NCBI RefSeq assembly: GCF_932294415.1
Contig: NC_065537.1
Span: 50,698,302 to 50,762,301 of the forward strand
Length of the DNA stretch: 64,000 nt
Source of the DNA: Quercus robur
Lineage: Eukaryota; Streptophyta; Magnoliopsida; Fagales; Fagaceae
Direction: 5' to 3'
Shown here piece by piece: positions 1 through 10,145 of the stretch. The number at the start of each line of letters is the position of its first letter. Positions within the stretch are counted from its first letter, which is position 1. Made by a program: the position numbers and the translations under genes. The notes below the pieces were generated by a model. The model was given only the letters and a program-made list of their open reading frames with translations. It was not told where the DNA came from and did not search any database.

Positions 1-963
1 AACAGTTGCTTGGGAAGGAGTTGCTTCTTCCTTAGCTACACGCAGAAAAGGCAGCTCTACTAGCTATACACCCACTGGAATGGGGCCAGGGACGAGGAAA
101 CCAAGGACTGCAATATTAATTTGGTGTAAGCATAGGTTTCTCACCTTAATCACGCACTTAGGTGCCTGATAACTAGACGAGAGTGAGTTGTAGCTAAGGA
201 TGAGGTAGGCTGCTCTTAATTGCCTGTCGATGTGGACAAAGATTTCGGCTTTAAGTATCTTTATCAGATTAGGCTCATTGACGAGGTTCAAGTTTGGAAT
301 AGAAGCACATTTATCTGCAAATTCACCAAAAAACCAAAAGTGTTGTTAAGAAATGGCGTGGATAAAGTAAAGAGACGATTTACAAATAAAAATAAAGGAA
401 ATAAATGCGAAAACATTAGTAATGAAGGGGTTAGTGCTAGTACAATAAACCTAAACTTAAGTACCCCACCTGGTGTACCCTCCCGTGTTGGACAATGAAG
501 TCCATCATGCCATTCCCTTGAGATGATTAAGTAATCCTTGTCTATACCCTTGTTGGACTCAGGGAGACATAATATCAGCCTAGCCTCGAGGACTCTGGCT
601 TTCAGATAATACCTTTGCCCTGTTAGTTTGTGAAGGTTGTAAATCCAGTTAACATCGTGGTGGGATAGGTTTACATTCATTCTCTCATTAAGAGCGTTTA
701 CACTACCTAAAATCCTAAACACATTGGGGGCGCACTAGATGGGGGAAAGTCTATGAGTTATTAGATAATCCCTAGTTACTCGGGATTCTCATCCCTCCCT
801 CTATAAAAGCAATCATAGGGATTAGAACTTCTCCCTCCTGCCTCTGGGCATGCCATTCCCCCTGTTTACAGTAACTAATTGAAACCTTATGTGGGATTTG
901 ATATTGAGCTTTGAAGCTCTCTATGCCCTTTAGGGAGTCTACTAGGTAAGCAAATCTATCCAT
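1..963 (-). pseudogene. Antisense ORF of the LTR element (plant gypsy-type transposon domain)
   Basis: Read on the minus strand from a Met at 961-963, the region gives peptide blocks such as MDRFAYLVDSLKG, EGEVLIPMIAFIEGGMR, RLILCLPESNKGIDKD, EWHDGLHCPTREG and RAAYLILSYN. I recognise these from large, uncharacterised plant proteins annotated as putative gypsy-type transposon or plant transposon proteins, common in tree genomes. Function is unknown. Position and strand (antisense, next to the 3' LTR) agree with the extra antisense ORF of Tat-type elements. The frame is broken in about two places and continues past the left edge. The alternative is a gag-like ORF of a minus-strand element, but the purine tract and the TATA-like box inside the LTR favour the plus orientation. 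Confidence 0.5.
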
Positions 964-1446
964 GTTTAAGAAAGGATTGAGGGTGAAAGAAAGGCGAAGG
1001 GAAGTTAGGGGAGTCGAGGAGGGAAGGGCTCTAAATAAAGACAAGGAGAAGAAAGAATAAGAGAAAATGTTTAAATGACTTACGCAAGGGAAGGAGGTTT
1101 CCTCGGACTGGTTCTTGATATTTAAGAGTGCAAAATGTGAAGCGAATGAGGTCATCAAGTAATATATATATTAGAGGGAAAGGCACGCGGGAGGATTCCT
1201 ACCCAAGTTCCAACAAAATCCTTAGCCGTTGGATCTTCATCGTACCGTAGAATGTGGGGGACATGGAGCCGCATAAATGTAATACCAACGCTTCTTGAAT
1301 GCCGAAACATCAAGAATGTGCTTTAGGCAATTGAAAAGACACCTGCACAGACAGAGGTAGCGTATGAGAAGAGTTGAATAATTATTGTAATATCAAAATC
1401 CTCCTTTTTTCACGAGGAGCAAAAGAGGAGAATTTTGAGGGGCTAT

Positions 1447-2249
1447 TGTGGGGATAATAGGCCCAAAAATGTATATTGGGTCGTGGGCTCTATTCGAGAA
1501 CATTAAATGGTCCGATGACAGGTAAACATTAGTATGGAAGTGCAAATTAGTGGATGAAGAAAGGGGACTGATCATAAAAGCATCACGAAGGTTGTCCGAG
1601 GACAATTGCCTTCTTGGCTTAATGGTGCAGAGGTCAAAAGGGTTGACATGCCATCAAGAGTGACATTGCAGGCAGTTCTACTGATGAGGATAGGCATTGG
1701 GAAGGAATAAGATAAGGGGAAGGTAAGAAATATATAAGGGAAAGTTGCTACCACCGCATTAAATGCTCTGTAGCTAACTCTCTGGCTACATTAATATGGA
1801 GGTGATGCCTAAACAGAGATGTTCAGCTTTACAGCTACCCCCAAAAGTTTCAGGAATGTGTTAATGGTATAGGAGTAAAAGCTAGCCATTTGATCTACAC
1901 GTAGAGGGCTAAGATGGAGTAAAGGAGGGTAATATAAAAAGGAGAGATCCCATTGCAAAGGGGATCGTAAAATTAGTAGAAAAACAATACTGTAGCACTA
2001 AGAATTGAAGTTGTGCTCAAGTCTAAGAGTAATGTAATCAAGAACTACTTTCCTTGGACTTAGCCGAGGAGGACTTTCTTTGCATAAAACTTGCTTTTCA
2101 TGGTTTTCCTACCATCTTCAATTCATTGTGAGCATTGTATAGTTCATTGAAGCCTAGTTTTTAGGCCACTCTTTACAAATTCATTGTGTTGGGCTCTTTG
2201 GGCTTTAATCCATTTACCTTTTGGGCCTAAGATCCAAAACTTGCCCTTA
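1447..2249 (+). repeat. 3' LTR
   Basis: It begins TGTGGGGATAA and ends CCCTTACA, giving short inverted ends of the TG...CA type. A TATA-like box (AATATAAAAAGG) lies near 1931. A diverged relative in the opposite orientation is the solo LTR at 3020-3782: both share a block built around 'AACTCTCTGGC(T/C)ACATTAAT' and both end in a CCTTA(C/T)A motif after AACTTG or AAGTTC. Confidence 0.7.
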
Positions 2250-2729
2250 CAAATTTAAATATAGATTTAATAATTTATATGGATTTAAATCAATAATACA
2301 TATATCAATAGTAACCCTAAAATAGATAAATACCAAAATATTTCGTTCCAATGAACAAATCGAAACAAGTCCAAAACAGTATTTAGAATATTGATATTAA
2401 CTACTCAATTGAAGGCTCTCCAAAATGTTAATCTCCTCCACAAGTACTATTAAGGCTCAAGGTGGTGTGACCATGTGAGACATGGTAGCTAGTTGTTCAT
2501 AGTCCCTATTTGCAATTGGAGTAAGCGCATGAGAAGTCTAAAAGACTCACAAACGATCTTGGAAAAAGGCCCAAGTATTGCCAATGATGTTAGATCATAT
2601 TCGGCATAATAGTTTATGTCTACCATATATAGACCTACTAGCTACATTTTATATTGAATAATAATAATAATAAAAGTGTGGTTTTATAATATAGTTATAC
2701 CAAAACTCATAAACTTAACCTTTTGCCAA
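2250..2729. other. AT-rich intergenic stretch
   Basis: I see no gene, repeat end or structured RNA here. It is AT-rich with a short run of AAT triplets near 2659-2672. Confidence 0.5.
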
Positions 2730-2951
2730 ACATTAACTTCTAACCAAGACTTTGAATGGTGATTTAGAGAAATCCTCTATGACTTGCTAGAACTTTATAA
2801 TTGATAAAAATATAGCGTTTGGCTCTATTTGTTTCAATGGAAAACCTTTTGTAGAGATTCTTTTATGCTTATTTCAAAGTTTGGAAGCATTAGAAAAAAC
2901 AAGTCAATGAAAAGCTATTTTTGCAATTAAAAATCTTATTAAAGCATAAAC

Positions 2952-4147
2952 AGAGTTTGGCTACAAATTTGGTTGTAGCCTAAAACTACAACTTTCTTTA
3001 AAAAAAATAACATTGCTACTATAAGGACAGAACTTGAATTGGACCCAATATAAGATTGGGTTTAGCCTAATAAGTCCAAACAATGAATTTGTAAAGCGTA
3101 GGTGAAAGAACTAGTTCTATTCAATAAGGAAAACAATAACAGTTGTTGATTTAAGAGCATCAAACACAATTAAGATAAGAAAAACTGTCCTCGGCACAGC
3201 CTGAGGAGCTATATTATAATGTCTTATTGATGAACAAGGACACAAGAGTTTAAAGGATTATTACAAAGATTTCTTAGTTTTTCCGATCTCTCTCCTTTAG
3301 GGCACCTTTCTATGCTATATACTATAATCTTGGTATTATCTTTACCATACACATATAGGTTAGATTCTAGGAACTCCTTCTTGTCCCATTCAACAACTCC
3401 CAAAACCTTCAACTAGTAGCTGTAAGGCTACTTAACCACTATTTAGGTATCATCTCCACATTAATGTGGCCAGAGAGTTAGTTGGGAGGCATTTAATGTG
3501 GATGGAGCAGCTTTTGAAGATATTTGTTGCCTCCTTTTACTCATCCCTTATCCAATGTCCGACTTCTAGTTGTGATACAACCTTGAAGAATGTCCAGGAT
3601 GATAAGACATTCTTACTGACCTTAGATCTCCATTTTCGAGATGACTTTTCTCTTCGGACATATTTTGGACTATCATACACAATCCTTATTTCTTTTTCTC
3701 ATACCATTCCCATAATAACATTATTTGACCATCCTTGGATTAGTTAATATCCTCGGATTGGACTATAGGCCCAATTCGTACAGTTTTAATATCACTTTCT
3801 GGCTAACTAGCCCCTACAGCTATATATTTTGAAAATCTAACTGTTGGATTGCATGTTCTTTACTCTCTTAATACACATGCTAAATTTTGTACCAATCAGA
3901 TGTTATTTACAGTATGATCCATAAACTTGTTTTTTATGTATAATTTTAGATTACAAAAACTTGCAATTTAAACAATTGATTGATGATATAGCTAATGATC
4001 TTGGATCTTCTAAAAGTTTTGCAAGTATTAAGGATATAAGAAGAAAATGTAATTCAGTGGTGGATTTGTCAAAATTCACATTCAATAAAAAGATATTGAG
4101 TGAATTTGTAGCTTTAGGCTATAACTAAGTTTGTAGTCAAATTTTGT
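2952..4147. mobile_element. Non-autonomous TIR DNA element carrying a nested solo LTR
   Basis: The left end (from about 2952) reads TTTGGCTACAAATTTGG followed by TTGTAGCCTAAAACTAC. The reverse complement of the right end (to about 4147) reads TTTGACTACAAACTTAG followed by TTATAGCCTAAAGCTAC. That is an inverted repeat of about 35 bp with a handful of mismatches. Without the nested LTR the element is about 430 bp. Its core (3840-4115) is shared with 44357-44612, so the family has at least two copies here. I could not fix a target duplication, so the superfamily is open (hAT or MULE). Confidence 0.7.
3020..3782 (-). repeat. Solo LTR nested in the TIR element
   Basis: Read on the minus strand it starts TGTACGAATTGGGCC and ends near TCCTTATA. 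It matches the LTR at 1447-2249 in layout and in several blocks (the GGCCCAA start, the CTCTCTGGCCACATTAATGT block, the CC(T/C)TA end). No internal retroelement sequence accompanies it, so it is a solo LTR. Flanks show no clear 5-bp duplication, and the terminal dinucleotide is eroded, so it is old. Confidence 0.65.
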
Positions 4148-4884
4148 CCTTAAAATATAACTTACTTTTAAAAATTGTTTTCTATTAAAATTTTCTAAAA
4201 AAAACAATCATATCTCATTTTTAAGCCACTACCAAACATAACACTGTGAAAGTTTTCCAAAAAATTATTTTATAAAAATAACTATTTAAAAAAAAAATAT
4301 ATATATATATATATATTAAAGTCAAAACAAACGGAAGATCAGGAATTAACCTGAGATTTATTACTTTCTCCCCTGGTCATAAGTTTGCTAGAAATACATA
4401 ATTTGTTTAGAGAGTTACTTTTCACTTTATCTTCGATCCCTGTTGTCTTAAACCCAAGTTCTATTAGCTACCAAAATTGATGTCTCTTGAGATGAGATAG
4501 ACAAAATCTATAGTGGGTTTTGAATTTATCAACGTGTCCATGAGATGAGATTTACTGTTTGGATAAAATTGTGATGGAGTGACTTTGTACAAATTATTGA
4601 TCTTTGTCAGAACATTCATAGTAAAATACGCATACCAAAAGATTCTTAAGATCGTAAATAAACTAAGCAGATTTTTTTTTTTTTTTTTTGGCATTTAGCA
4701 TTTTTTTTGAAATATTTTAGTTAGTTGTTATGTTTGCGAAACTATGTAGCAAACTAGTATTGCGAGACTCTAAAGCTCGAGTTCAAAGATGGAACTCAAG
4801 TTTCTACGACTTGAGTTGCATGTGATGGCAATCTAATATGGAAAAAAATCCACGTAAAAATTGAGTATTTAAAACTTGATTTCT

Positions 4885-5105
4885 TGTGTTCACCTGGTCC
4901 GTTCTTCTTGGTTCTTCTTCTGTGGGTTCCTTTCTTCTTCGTGCTTAGGTTCTTCTTTGTGTTCTTTTGCGGGTTCTTTTCTTCTTCATGTTCTTTCTAT
5001 TCCCATAGGTTCTTCTATTCTTCTCTTTCTCCATGGGTTCTTCTCTTCGTCTTCTTTTGTTCTTCAATTTCTTCAGATCTTCTTTTTCCTTCTTTTTCTT
5101 CTAAG
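4885..5105 (+). repeat. TTC/TTCTT-rich polypyrimidine tract
   Basis: This is an imperfect run of TTCTTC words with GTTCTTC variants on the plus strand. The overlapping Phe/Ser/Leu-rich open frames are products of this composition, not genes. Confidence 0.8.
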
Positions 5106-5171
5106 GAACTTGAGTCTTAAAAAAGACTCAAATTCCACGTGGCAAAAAAATCTCCATGTTAGCAATCAGAA

Positions 5172-5225
5172 CTCGAGGCTTTGAGGCTCAATCTCTTCAC
5201 TGAACTCAAGCCTCAAAGCCTCGAG
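5172..5225. repeat. Perfect 17-bp inverted repeat, 20-nt loop
   Basis: CTCGAGGCTTTGAGGCT at 5172-5188 is exactly complementary to AGCCTCAAAGCCTCGAG at 5209-5225. It may be one end of a small foldback/MITE; the related CTCGAG words near 4777 suggest the other end. Confidence 0.75.
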
Positions 5226-5645
5226 ATATTACTCTCCTCAATGCTTTCTAAGGCATTCTAACTAACAACGTAGTGTGACAAACTCATACTATTCTACAAA
5301 TTACCCCCAGCCAAGCATACCAAACGTGTTTTTCAAATAAAAACAACTATTTATTGTACAAAATAGGAGTTATTCATTTTTTTAGGGGGTATATGAGTTA
5401 TTCTAAATACTATAAACTACGCTTGAACTTATATAGTACGCATGAAAATATATTTCCTTTTTTTGGCCTAAGAACCAAAGTTCCACTTCTAAACTATGAT
5501 GGAAATCTTGTGGCAAACAAAACTTGACAATATGGCATTCATGCCCCATATCAATGAGTTGAAATGTACCTTTAGGCTTCCATATACCCATGGCCATGAG
5601 CCAAGAGACCATCATCCTATATAACTAGGGATGACCAAACCCATA

Positions 5646-6613
5646 AGAGCAACCACATTAGTGGTTGTAAAAATGTGTAAAATGCAAAAAGTGCTCAATT
5701 TTGCACATTTTAACCCAAAAAACATCCACATCAGTCTTTGTAAAAATGTGCAAATATTCACCATGGCCTTGCAAATGAATAGTAACCGCACATATATGCA
5801 CGGTTACTGTTCATGTGTAAATGATTTTTTTATTCTTTTTTTTTCTCTCTCCTCTATCAAACTACTTCTCTTCCCTAACGTTTACAACAACCCAGCGTAG
5901 CATAATAAAAAGGAAGAAGAAAATAACCACCCAACCACCAAACCCAGTGCTACCACCAAACACCACAACCTAGCATAGAAAATTAACCCAAAATCAACAT
6001 AAAATTAACCCAAAATCAATGGAAAAGCAATTAGAAAATCCAACTCAAAATCAAGACAAGCCCACTGGAAAATCCAACTCAAAATCAATCAAAACTCATC
6101 GAAAAACCCAACCCAAAATGCCTAATTTGCTGCCACTACTGCCACCCGATTTGCTATAGTTGGGTCTTCCATTGCTACCACTGGATCTTCCATTGCTGTC
6201 GTTGGTTGGGGGTGGGAGGCGGAGGATCGTCGGTTGGGGGTGGGAGGCGAAGGGTCGATGGTGGAGGAGAGAGGGAGGGGCGATGGAAAGAGGGAGGGCG
6301 AAAGCGAGAGGGAGGCTAAATCGGCGGAGGGTTAAGGCGACGGCGGCGAGCTGCGAGGGAGAGTGTGAGGGAAAGAGAGGAACGAATGAGAGAGCTGAAA
6401 AGGTAAAATAGATTCTGAGGGAAAGAGAGAATGGGTATTAATAAATAATAATAATAATAATAAAACAATAAATAATATTATTTAATTACAATAGATTTGT
6501 AAAATAGATAAACTAATGTGGGTGTTTTGGAAATGTGATAGTATAAAATAGAAAAAGTAGGTTTTTAGTGTAAAATAGACAGAAATTTTTAGACGGACTG
6601 ATGTGGTTGCTCT
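5646..6613. mobile_element. Non-autonomous TIR element, AGAGCAACCACAT type
   Basis: The left end reads AGAGCAACCACATTAGTGG and the reverse complement of the right end reads AGAGCAACCACATCAGTCC, followed on both sides by TGTAAAAAT/TCTAAAAAT. It is 968 bp long with no transposase. The interior holds a G-rich segment (6190-6330) in which a unit around 'GTTGGGGGTGGGAGGCG' is duplicated. That segment is higher in GC than its surroundings and may be captured DNA. The superfamily is not fixed because I see no clean target duplication. Confidence 0.7.
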
Positions 6614-8324
6614 ATGGTAGTGGAGTGGGTATCCAATCCGACCCAACTTGGTTGGTGTGGGTACTATCCAACCTGTTTGAATATTTAGGTATTAGGTACG
6701 AGTATTGTTTCTCGCCAAAAACTATAGATTGTAACTTGTAACCCATAGACCTACCAAATAGTTTTACAATAATACCTACCATGGTTCCGCAAGTTTGGTC
6801 TCGAGGTTTGGAGACAACTGAAAAATGAAATCTCCTTCATAAGCATCATTTTGGTTAGCTTCCATAGTGCTTCCATGACAAAACTATTATTGAACAATAG
6901 CCTTTTCAACTATTAATGTATGTTTGGCAAAAATTATTTTTGCCAACTTATTTTACTATTTAACTTATTTTTGCTACTATTCATGGGTTACATTATACTT
7001 TTTGATACTATTCATGAGTCTCACTGTACTATTTCAGCTAATTTTTACATTTATTTACAGTACTTTCAACAAAAAATTTTCAATTTTAGCAAAATAAGCG
7101 GATCTTAAACAAACTCTTAATATGTCAATTGGAGTAGTTCTTTTACTTGCATAAAATTTTTTAGAAAAATTACATTTAAAACCTTATAGTTTATGTATAT
7201 TTACAAATTAAAATTTTATTGCTTTTATAATTTACCAATTAAACACTAATCTTTTACTTTTACGTCCTTATTCAATAATAAAAATCTTTATTTATTAAAT
7301 TAATTAGATCCCACACAATCTTATTTTGTTGTTGTAAACACAAAAGCAAAAATAAATAAACATGCAACTCTAGCCCTATACCTAGGCCTTATCGATCCAA
7401 TGTGAATAAAGTTTTTTTTTTTTTTTTTGGTTGCGTTTTTGTTTTCACTTCTGAAGTACTTGAAGAGAAATAATCTTCTTTATTACATTCCTTGGAACTA
7501 TGTAATCTTTATCAAAACTGTGATTTAATTCTACATACGATGTCAAGGTTTTTTTTTTTTTTGGGTTGCGGATTCCATGTGATTGTGGGTGGTGGTGGAG
7601 TTGAGTTGATTCCATGTGATTTGGGTTGTATAAACGGAGTTGATTCATCTCTTCATTTTTTTTTTTTGAGAGTTTTGTGTTGATTTTGGGGATTTTTTTT
7701 TTTTTAAAGTAGTATTGGGTGGCGGCCGGTGAATTGTTGTTGGTGGTGGTGGGTTGTACCTGTAATTGTGGGTGGTGGTGGCGGGCTATGCTTGTATATA
7801 GTGGTGGGGTTGGCCTTTTTTTTTTTTTTTTTTTATGTGTTGTGGATTTTGTGTGATTGTGGGTGGTGGTGGAGTTGGGTTGATTCCATGTGATTTGGGT
7901 TGTATAAACAGTGTTGATTCATCATTTCATTTTTTTTTTTTTAAAGAGTTTTGTGTTGATTTTGGGGAGTTTTTTTGGAAGTAGTATTGGGTGGTGATGC
8001 TGGGTTGTACCTGTGTGTGGTGGTGGGTTTGTTACAGTTCTATGCTTGTGTTTGTGTATGGTGGTGAGTTTTTATTTTGTATTTTTTTTTTATATTGATG
8101 GTTTTTTTAAATATTATTTTAATGTATAGAATAGAAAAATATAAGATGTGATAAATGGTGAATTGTAAAATAGTGTGTTAAAATAATAAAATATGTTTTT
8201 TGATGTGTCAAAATGACATATTTATAAAACACCTGATGGGAATGCTCTAACATTCTTATATCCCATTAATTACTATTTGAGATGTGAGACAAAATGTAAC
8301 TTTAAACAAATAAATTTATTTTAG
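6614..8324. other. AT-rich stretch with a duplicated block and one TIR-type end
   Basis: There is no gene. 6614-7390 shows nothing beyond AT-rich DNA. 7390-8255 is T-rich and GGTGGTGG-rich and ends (8221-8250) with a motif whose reverse complement is GAGCATTCCCATCAGGTG. That resembles the end of a TIR element related in style to the one at 5646-6613; a matching left end is not visible. Confidence 0.45.
7579..7968 (+). repeat. Direct duplication, two copies of about 115 bp
   Basis: 7579-7694 and 7852-7968 share the run GTGATTGTGGGTGGTGGTGG, the word TTCCATGTGATTTGGG, TTGATTCATC, a poly-T and GTTTTGTGTTGATTTTGGGG in the same order. The spacer is GGTGGTGG-rich. Confidence 0.75.
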
Positions 8325-9459
8325 GCGAAAACATTATTTTGTTCTCTACATTTTGATAGCAATCAATTTGGTCTCTATTATTTTCCACTGGCAATCAAAT
8401 TAGTTTCTACCGTTAGTGCACAGTTAGCATACATGTGACTAAAAATAAAAAATTAAAAAAATCCATATCAGACAAAAATAAAAAATAAAATAAAAAATTT
8501 GAAAACCAAACCGATAGCTCCAAATCAAAATTAAAAATTCCCAGCTTTTCTTGCAATTTCTTAGTGACCAAACACAACTTAAAACACAAAAATCAAACTA
8601 AACAATCACCCTTCACAAACTAAAAGATCCTTCAATAGCTCCAAATCAAAATTATCTCCACTATGAACCCAACCACCGTAATACAACCATAAAAAATCAA
8701 CCTAAAATAAGATCGTACTAGATCAGATCTGTGAGCTTGGCATCGCTATTGGATCGGCAGCGTGTGAGGTGGAGATCTTCTGGTGGACTTGTGATGGCGC
8801 ATGTGTAGGCTAGGTTTTCACCGAAGGGCCATGGTAAACAAGTTGCAACCTGCACACTCAAGACAACTATCATCAAATACTAAGCACTCAAACCTTCCAC
8901 GGTCCCACAACAAAACCACATCAATTTTCATTTGCATGTGGCTTCCTATTGTCCAGGTCATAGATTGAGTTTTTGCTTGAAATCAAATTGAAGAATTGGT
9001 TGAAACAGGTTTCAAGCATGTGGCTTCTGATGGGCTCCTGTGAGTTTGGTATGAACTGTGTTGTGGGTTATTGATTTGGTGAACGATGTAGTGGGTCAAA
9101 ATTGACTTGTTCTTCTCCGGTTATTTTTTGAGGTTTGATTTATGTGTTTGGTTGCTAAGAAAGTGCAAGAACAGTTGGGATTTTTTTTTTTTTTTTTTTT
9201 TAATTCAACCTTTTTTTTATGTGAATTTTTTTTTAAAATATTTATGACATGGCATTTAAATATTTTTATTATTATTTTATCTACCACATGTGTGCGAGTG
9301 CACATCATTTGCCACATAAGCATTTATTGTTAGTAGTTAACGGTAGGGACTAAATTGGTTACAAGTTGAAAATAATAGGGATCAAATTGACTGCTTCTAA
9401 AATCTAGGGACCAAATTGACTGTGATCACAAATTGTAAGGATCAAAATAGTGTTTTCAT
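8325..9459. mobile_element. Non-autonomous TIR element with subterminal repeats, about 1.1 kb
   Basis: The left end GCGAAAACATTATTTTG and the reverse complement of the right end ATGAAAACACTATTTTG begin inverted repeats of about 100 bp. They are built of repeated 'CAATTTGGTCCCTA' words and end in 'CTACCGTTA' on both sides. The right arm carries one extra internal unit. No transposase is present. The long TIRs suggest a MULE, but the T-rich flanks hide any target duplication. Confidence 0.75.
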
Positions 9460-10145
9460 TTTTTTTTTTAATATTATTTTTAAAAAAAACATAGATTATT
9501 TTTGAAAAGGTGAAAAAAAAAAAAAAAGTGGATTAAACAAATACGCTAACAAAAAGCAAGGAATGCCAATCTCAAATTTCAATTCTCAAAACTCAACCTG
9601 AATTTTCATGCTGATAATGTATACTCATTATGATCATAAATTATAATACACCGCATAAAATACTAACATCATTATGTGTCGGGTTATCAAAAAAAAGAAA
9701 AAAAAGAAAACATCATTATGTGACGAGCTAAATGTTCTTTCAAATTTTAAAGAACTACATATGTAACACGATTTTAGTGCTAACTACTATCTCAAAAGAG
9801 ATAAAGAGACGAGCCAAATCTATCAATCTTGAACTGATGGTATGGTAATAGACTTAGATTTGAGAGCACTTCAGTAGTTTGGTGCGTGCTGACATGACCA
9901 AGCAAGGTGGAAGAGTGGAGACCACTTTTCTTGGCTCTTCTTCAAATAACCAACCAAATGTGTTAGTTGTCCCCGCAGTACTACCACCTATTTATGACAC
10001 AATCAATTCTAAATCTAACCTCATAAACCCAACCAACAAAAAGAAAATTACATTATGCAATTGGATAGAGAAAAGCTAGACAAAGACATATTTAGCTTGA
10101 TTATGCTCCTTCCAATCTCTTTCAAACACTTTGCTTTTTTATCTA
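9460..10145. other. Region upstream of the IQM gene
   Basis: It is AT-rich with poly-A stretches and presumably holds the promoter and 5' UTR of the IQM gene. I cannot name a TATA box with confidence. Confidence 0.4.

Larger units (their letters stand above)
1..2249 (+). mobile_element. 3' part of a Ty3/Tat-like LTR retrotransposon, cut by the window edge
   Basis: The right end is an 803-bp LTR (1447-2249). A purine-rich tract stands just before it (about 1422-1446, rich in GAGGAG and GAGGGG), as expected of a polypurine tract, so the element runs on +. The internal part to its left has no sense gag-pol. It carries a minus-strand reading frame (1-963) of a type I know from plant gypsy-type transposon annotations. 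Tat/Ogre-lineage elements are known to carry an antisense ORF between integrase and the 3' LTR, and this layout fits. The remainder lies left of the window. The element looks broken, with about two interruptions in the antisense frame. The lineage is inferred from layout, not from a polymerase sequence. Confidence 0.6.
2730..4620 (+). pseudogene. Fossil 3' end of an F-box/DUF295 gene, split by insertions
   Basis: Positions 2730-2762 encode TLTSNQDFEW and a stop. The intact F-box/DUF295 gene at 49130-50332 ends TLTLNKDFEW and a stop, and the similarity continues into its 3' UTR (here 'GGTGATTTAGAGAAATCCTC', there 'GGTGATTAAGAGAATTCCTC'). The match stops near 2815 and resumes near 4430-4620 with the UTR block that follows at 50425-50640, including 'CCTGTTGT(C/T)TTAA(A/C)CCCAAGTTC' and 'GACAAAATCTATAGTGG'. 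Between the two halves lies a TIR element with a nested solo LTR. The coding part upstream of the last ten codons is not visible. This is therefore the tail of a lost paralogue about 46 kb from its relative. Confidence 0.75.
4621..5645. other. Intergenic stretch with pyrimidine-rich tract and hairpin
   Basis: There is no supportable gene. It holds poly-T (4674-4690), the TTC-rich tract (4885-5105) and a long perfect hairpin (5172-5225), listed separately. The repeated ACTCGAG/CTCGAG words on both sides of the tract hint at a degraded inverted-repeat element. Confidence 0.5.

Noticed and set aside
4876-5184. Phe/Ser/Leu-rich frames that resemble membrane proteins
   Set aside because: They arise from the TTC-rich pyrimidine tract; two frames overlap and neither resembles a known family.
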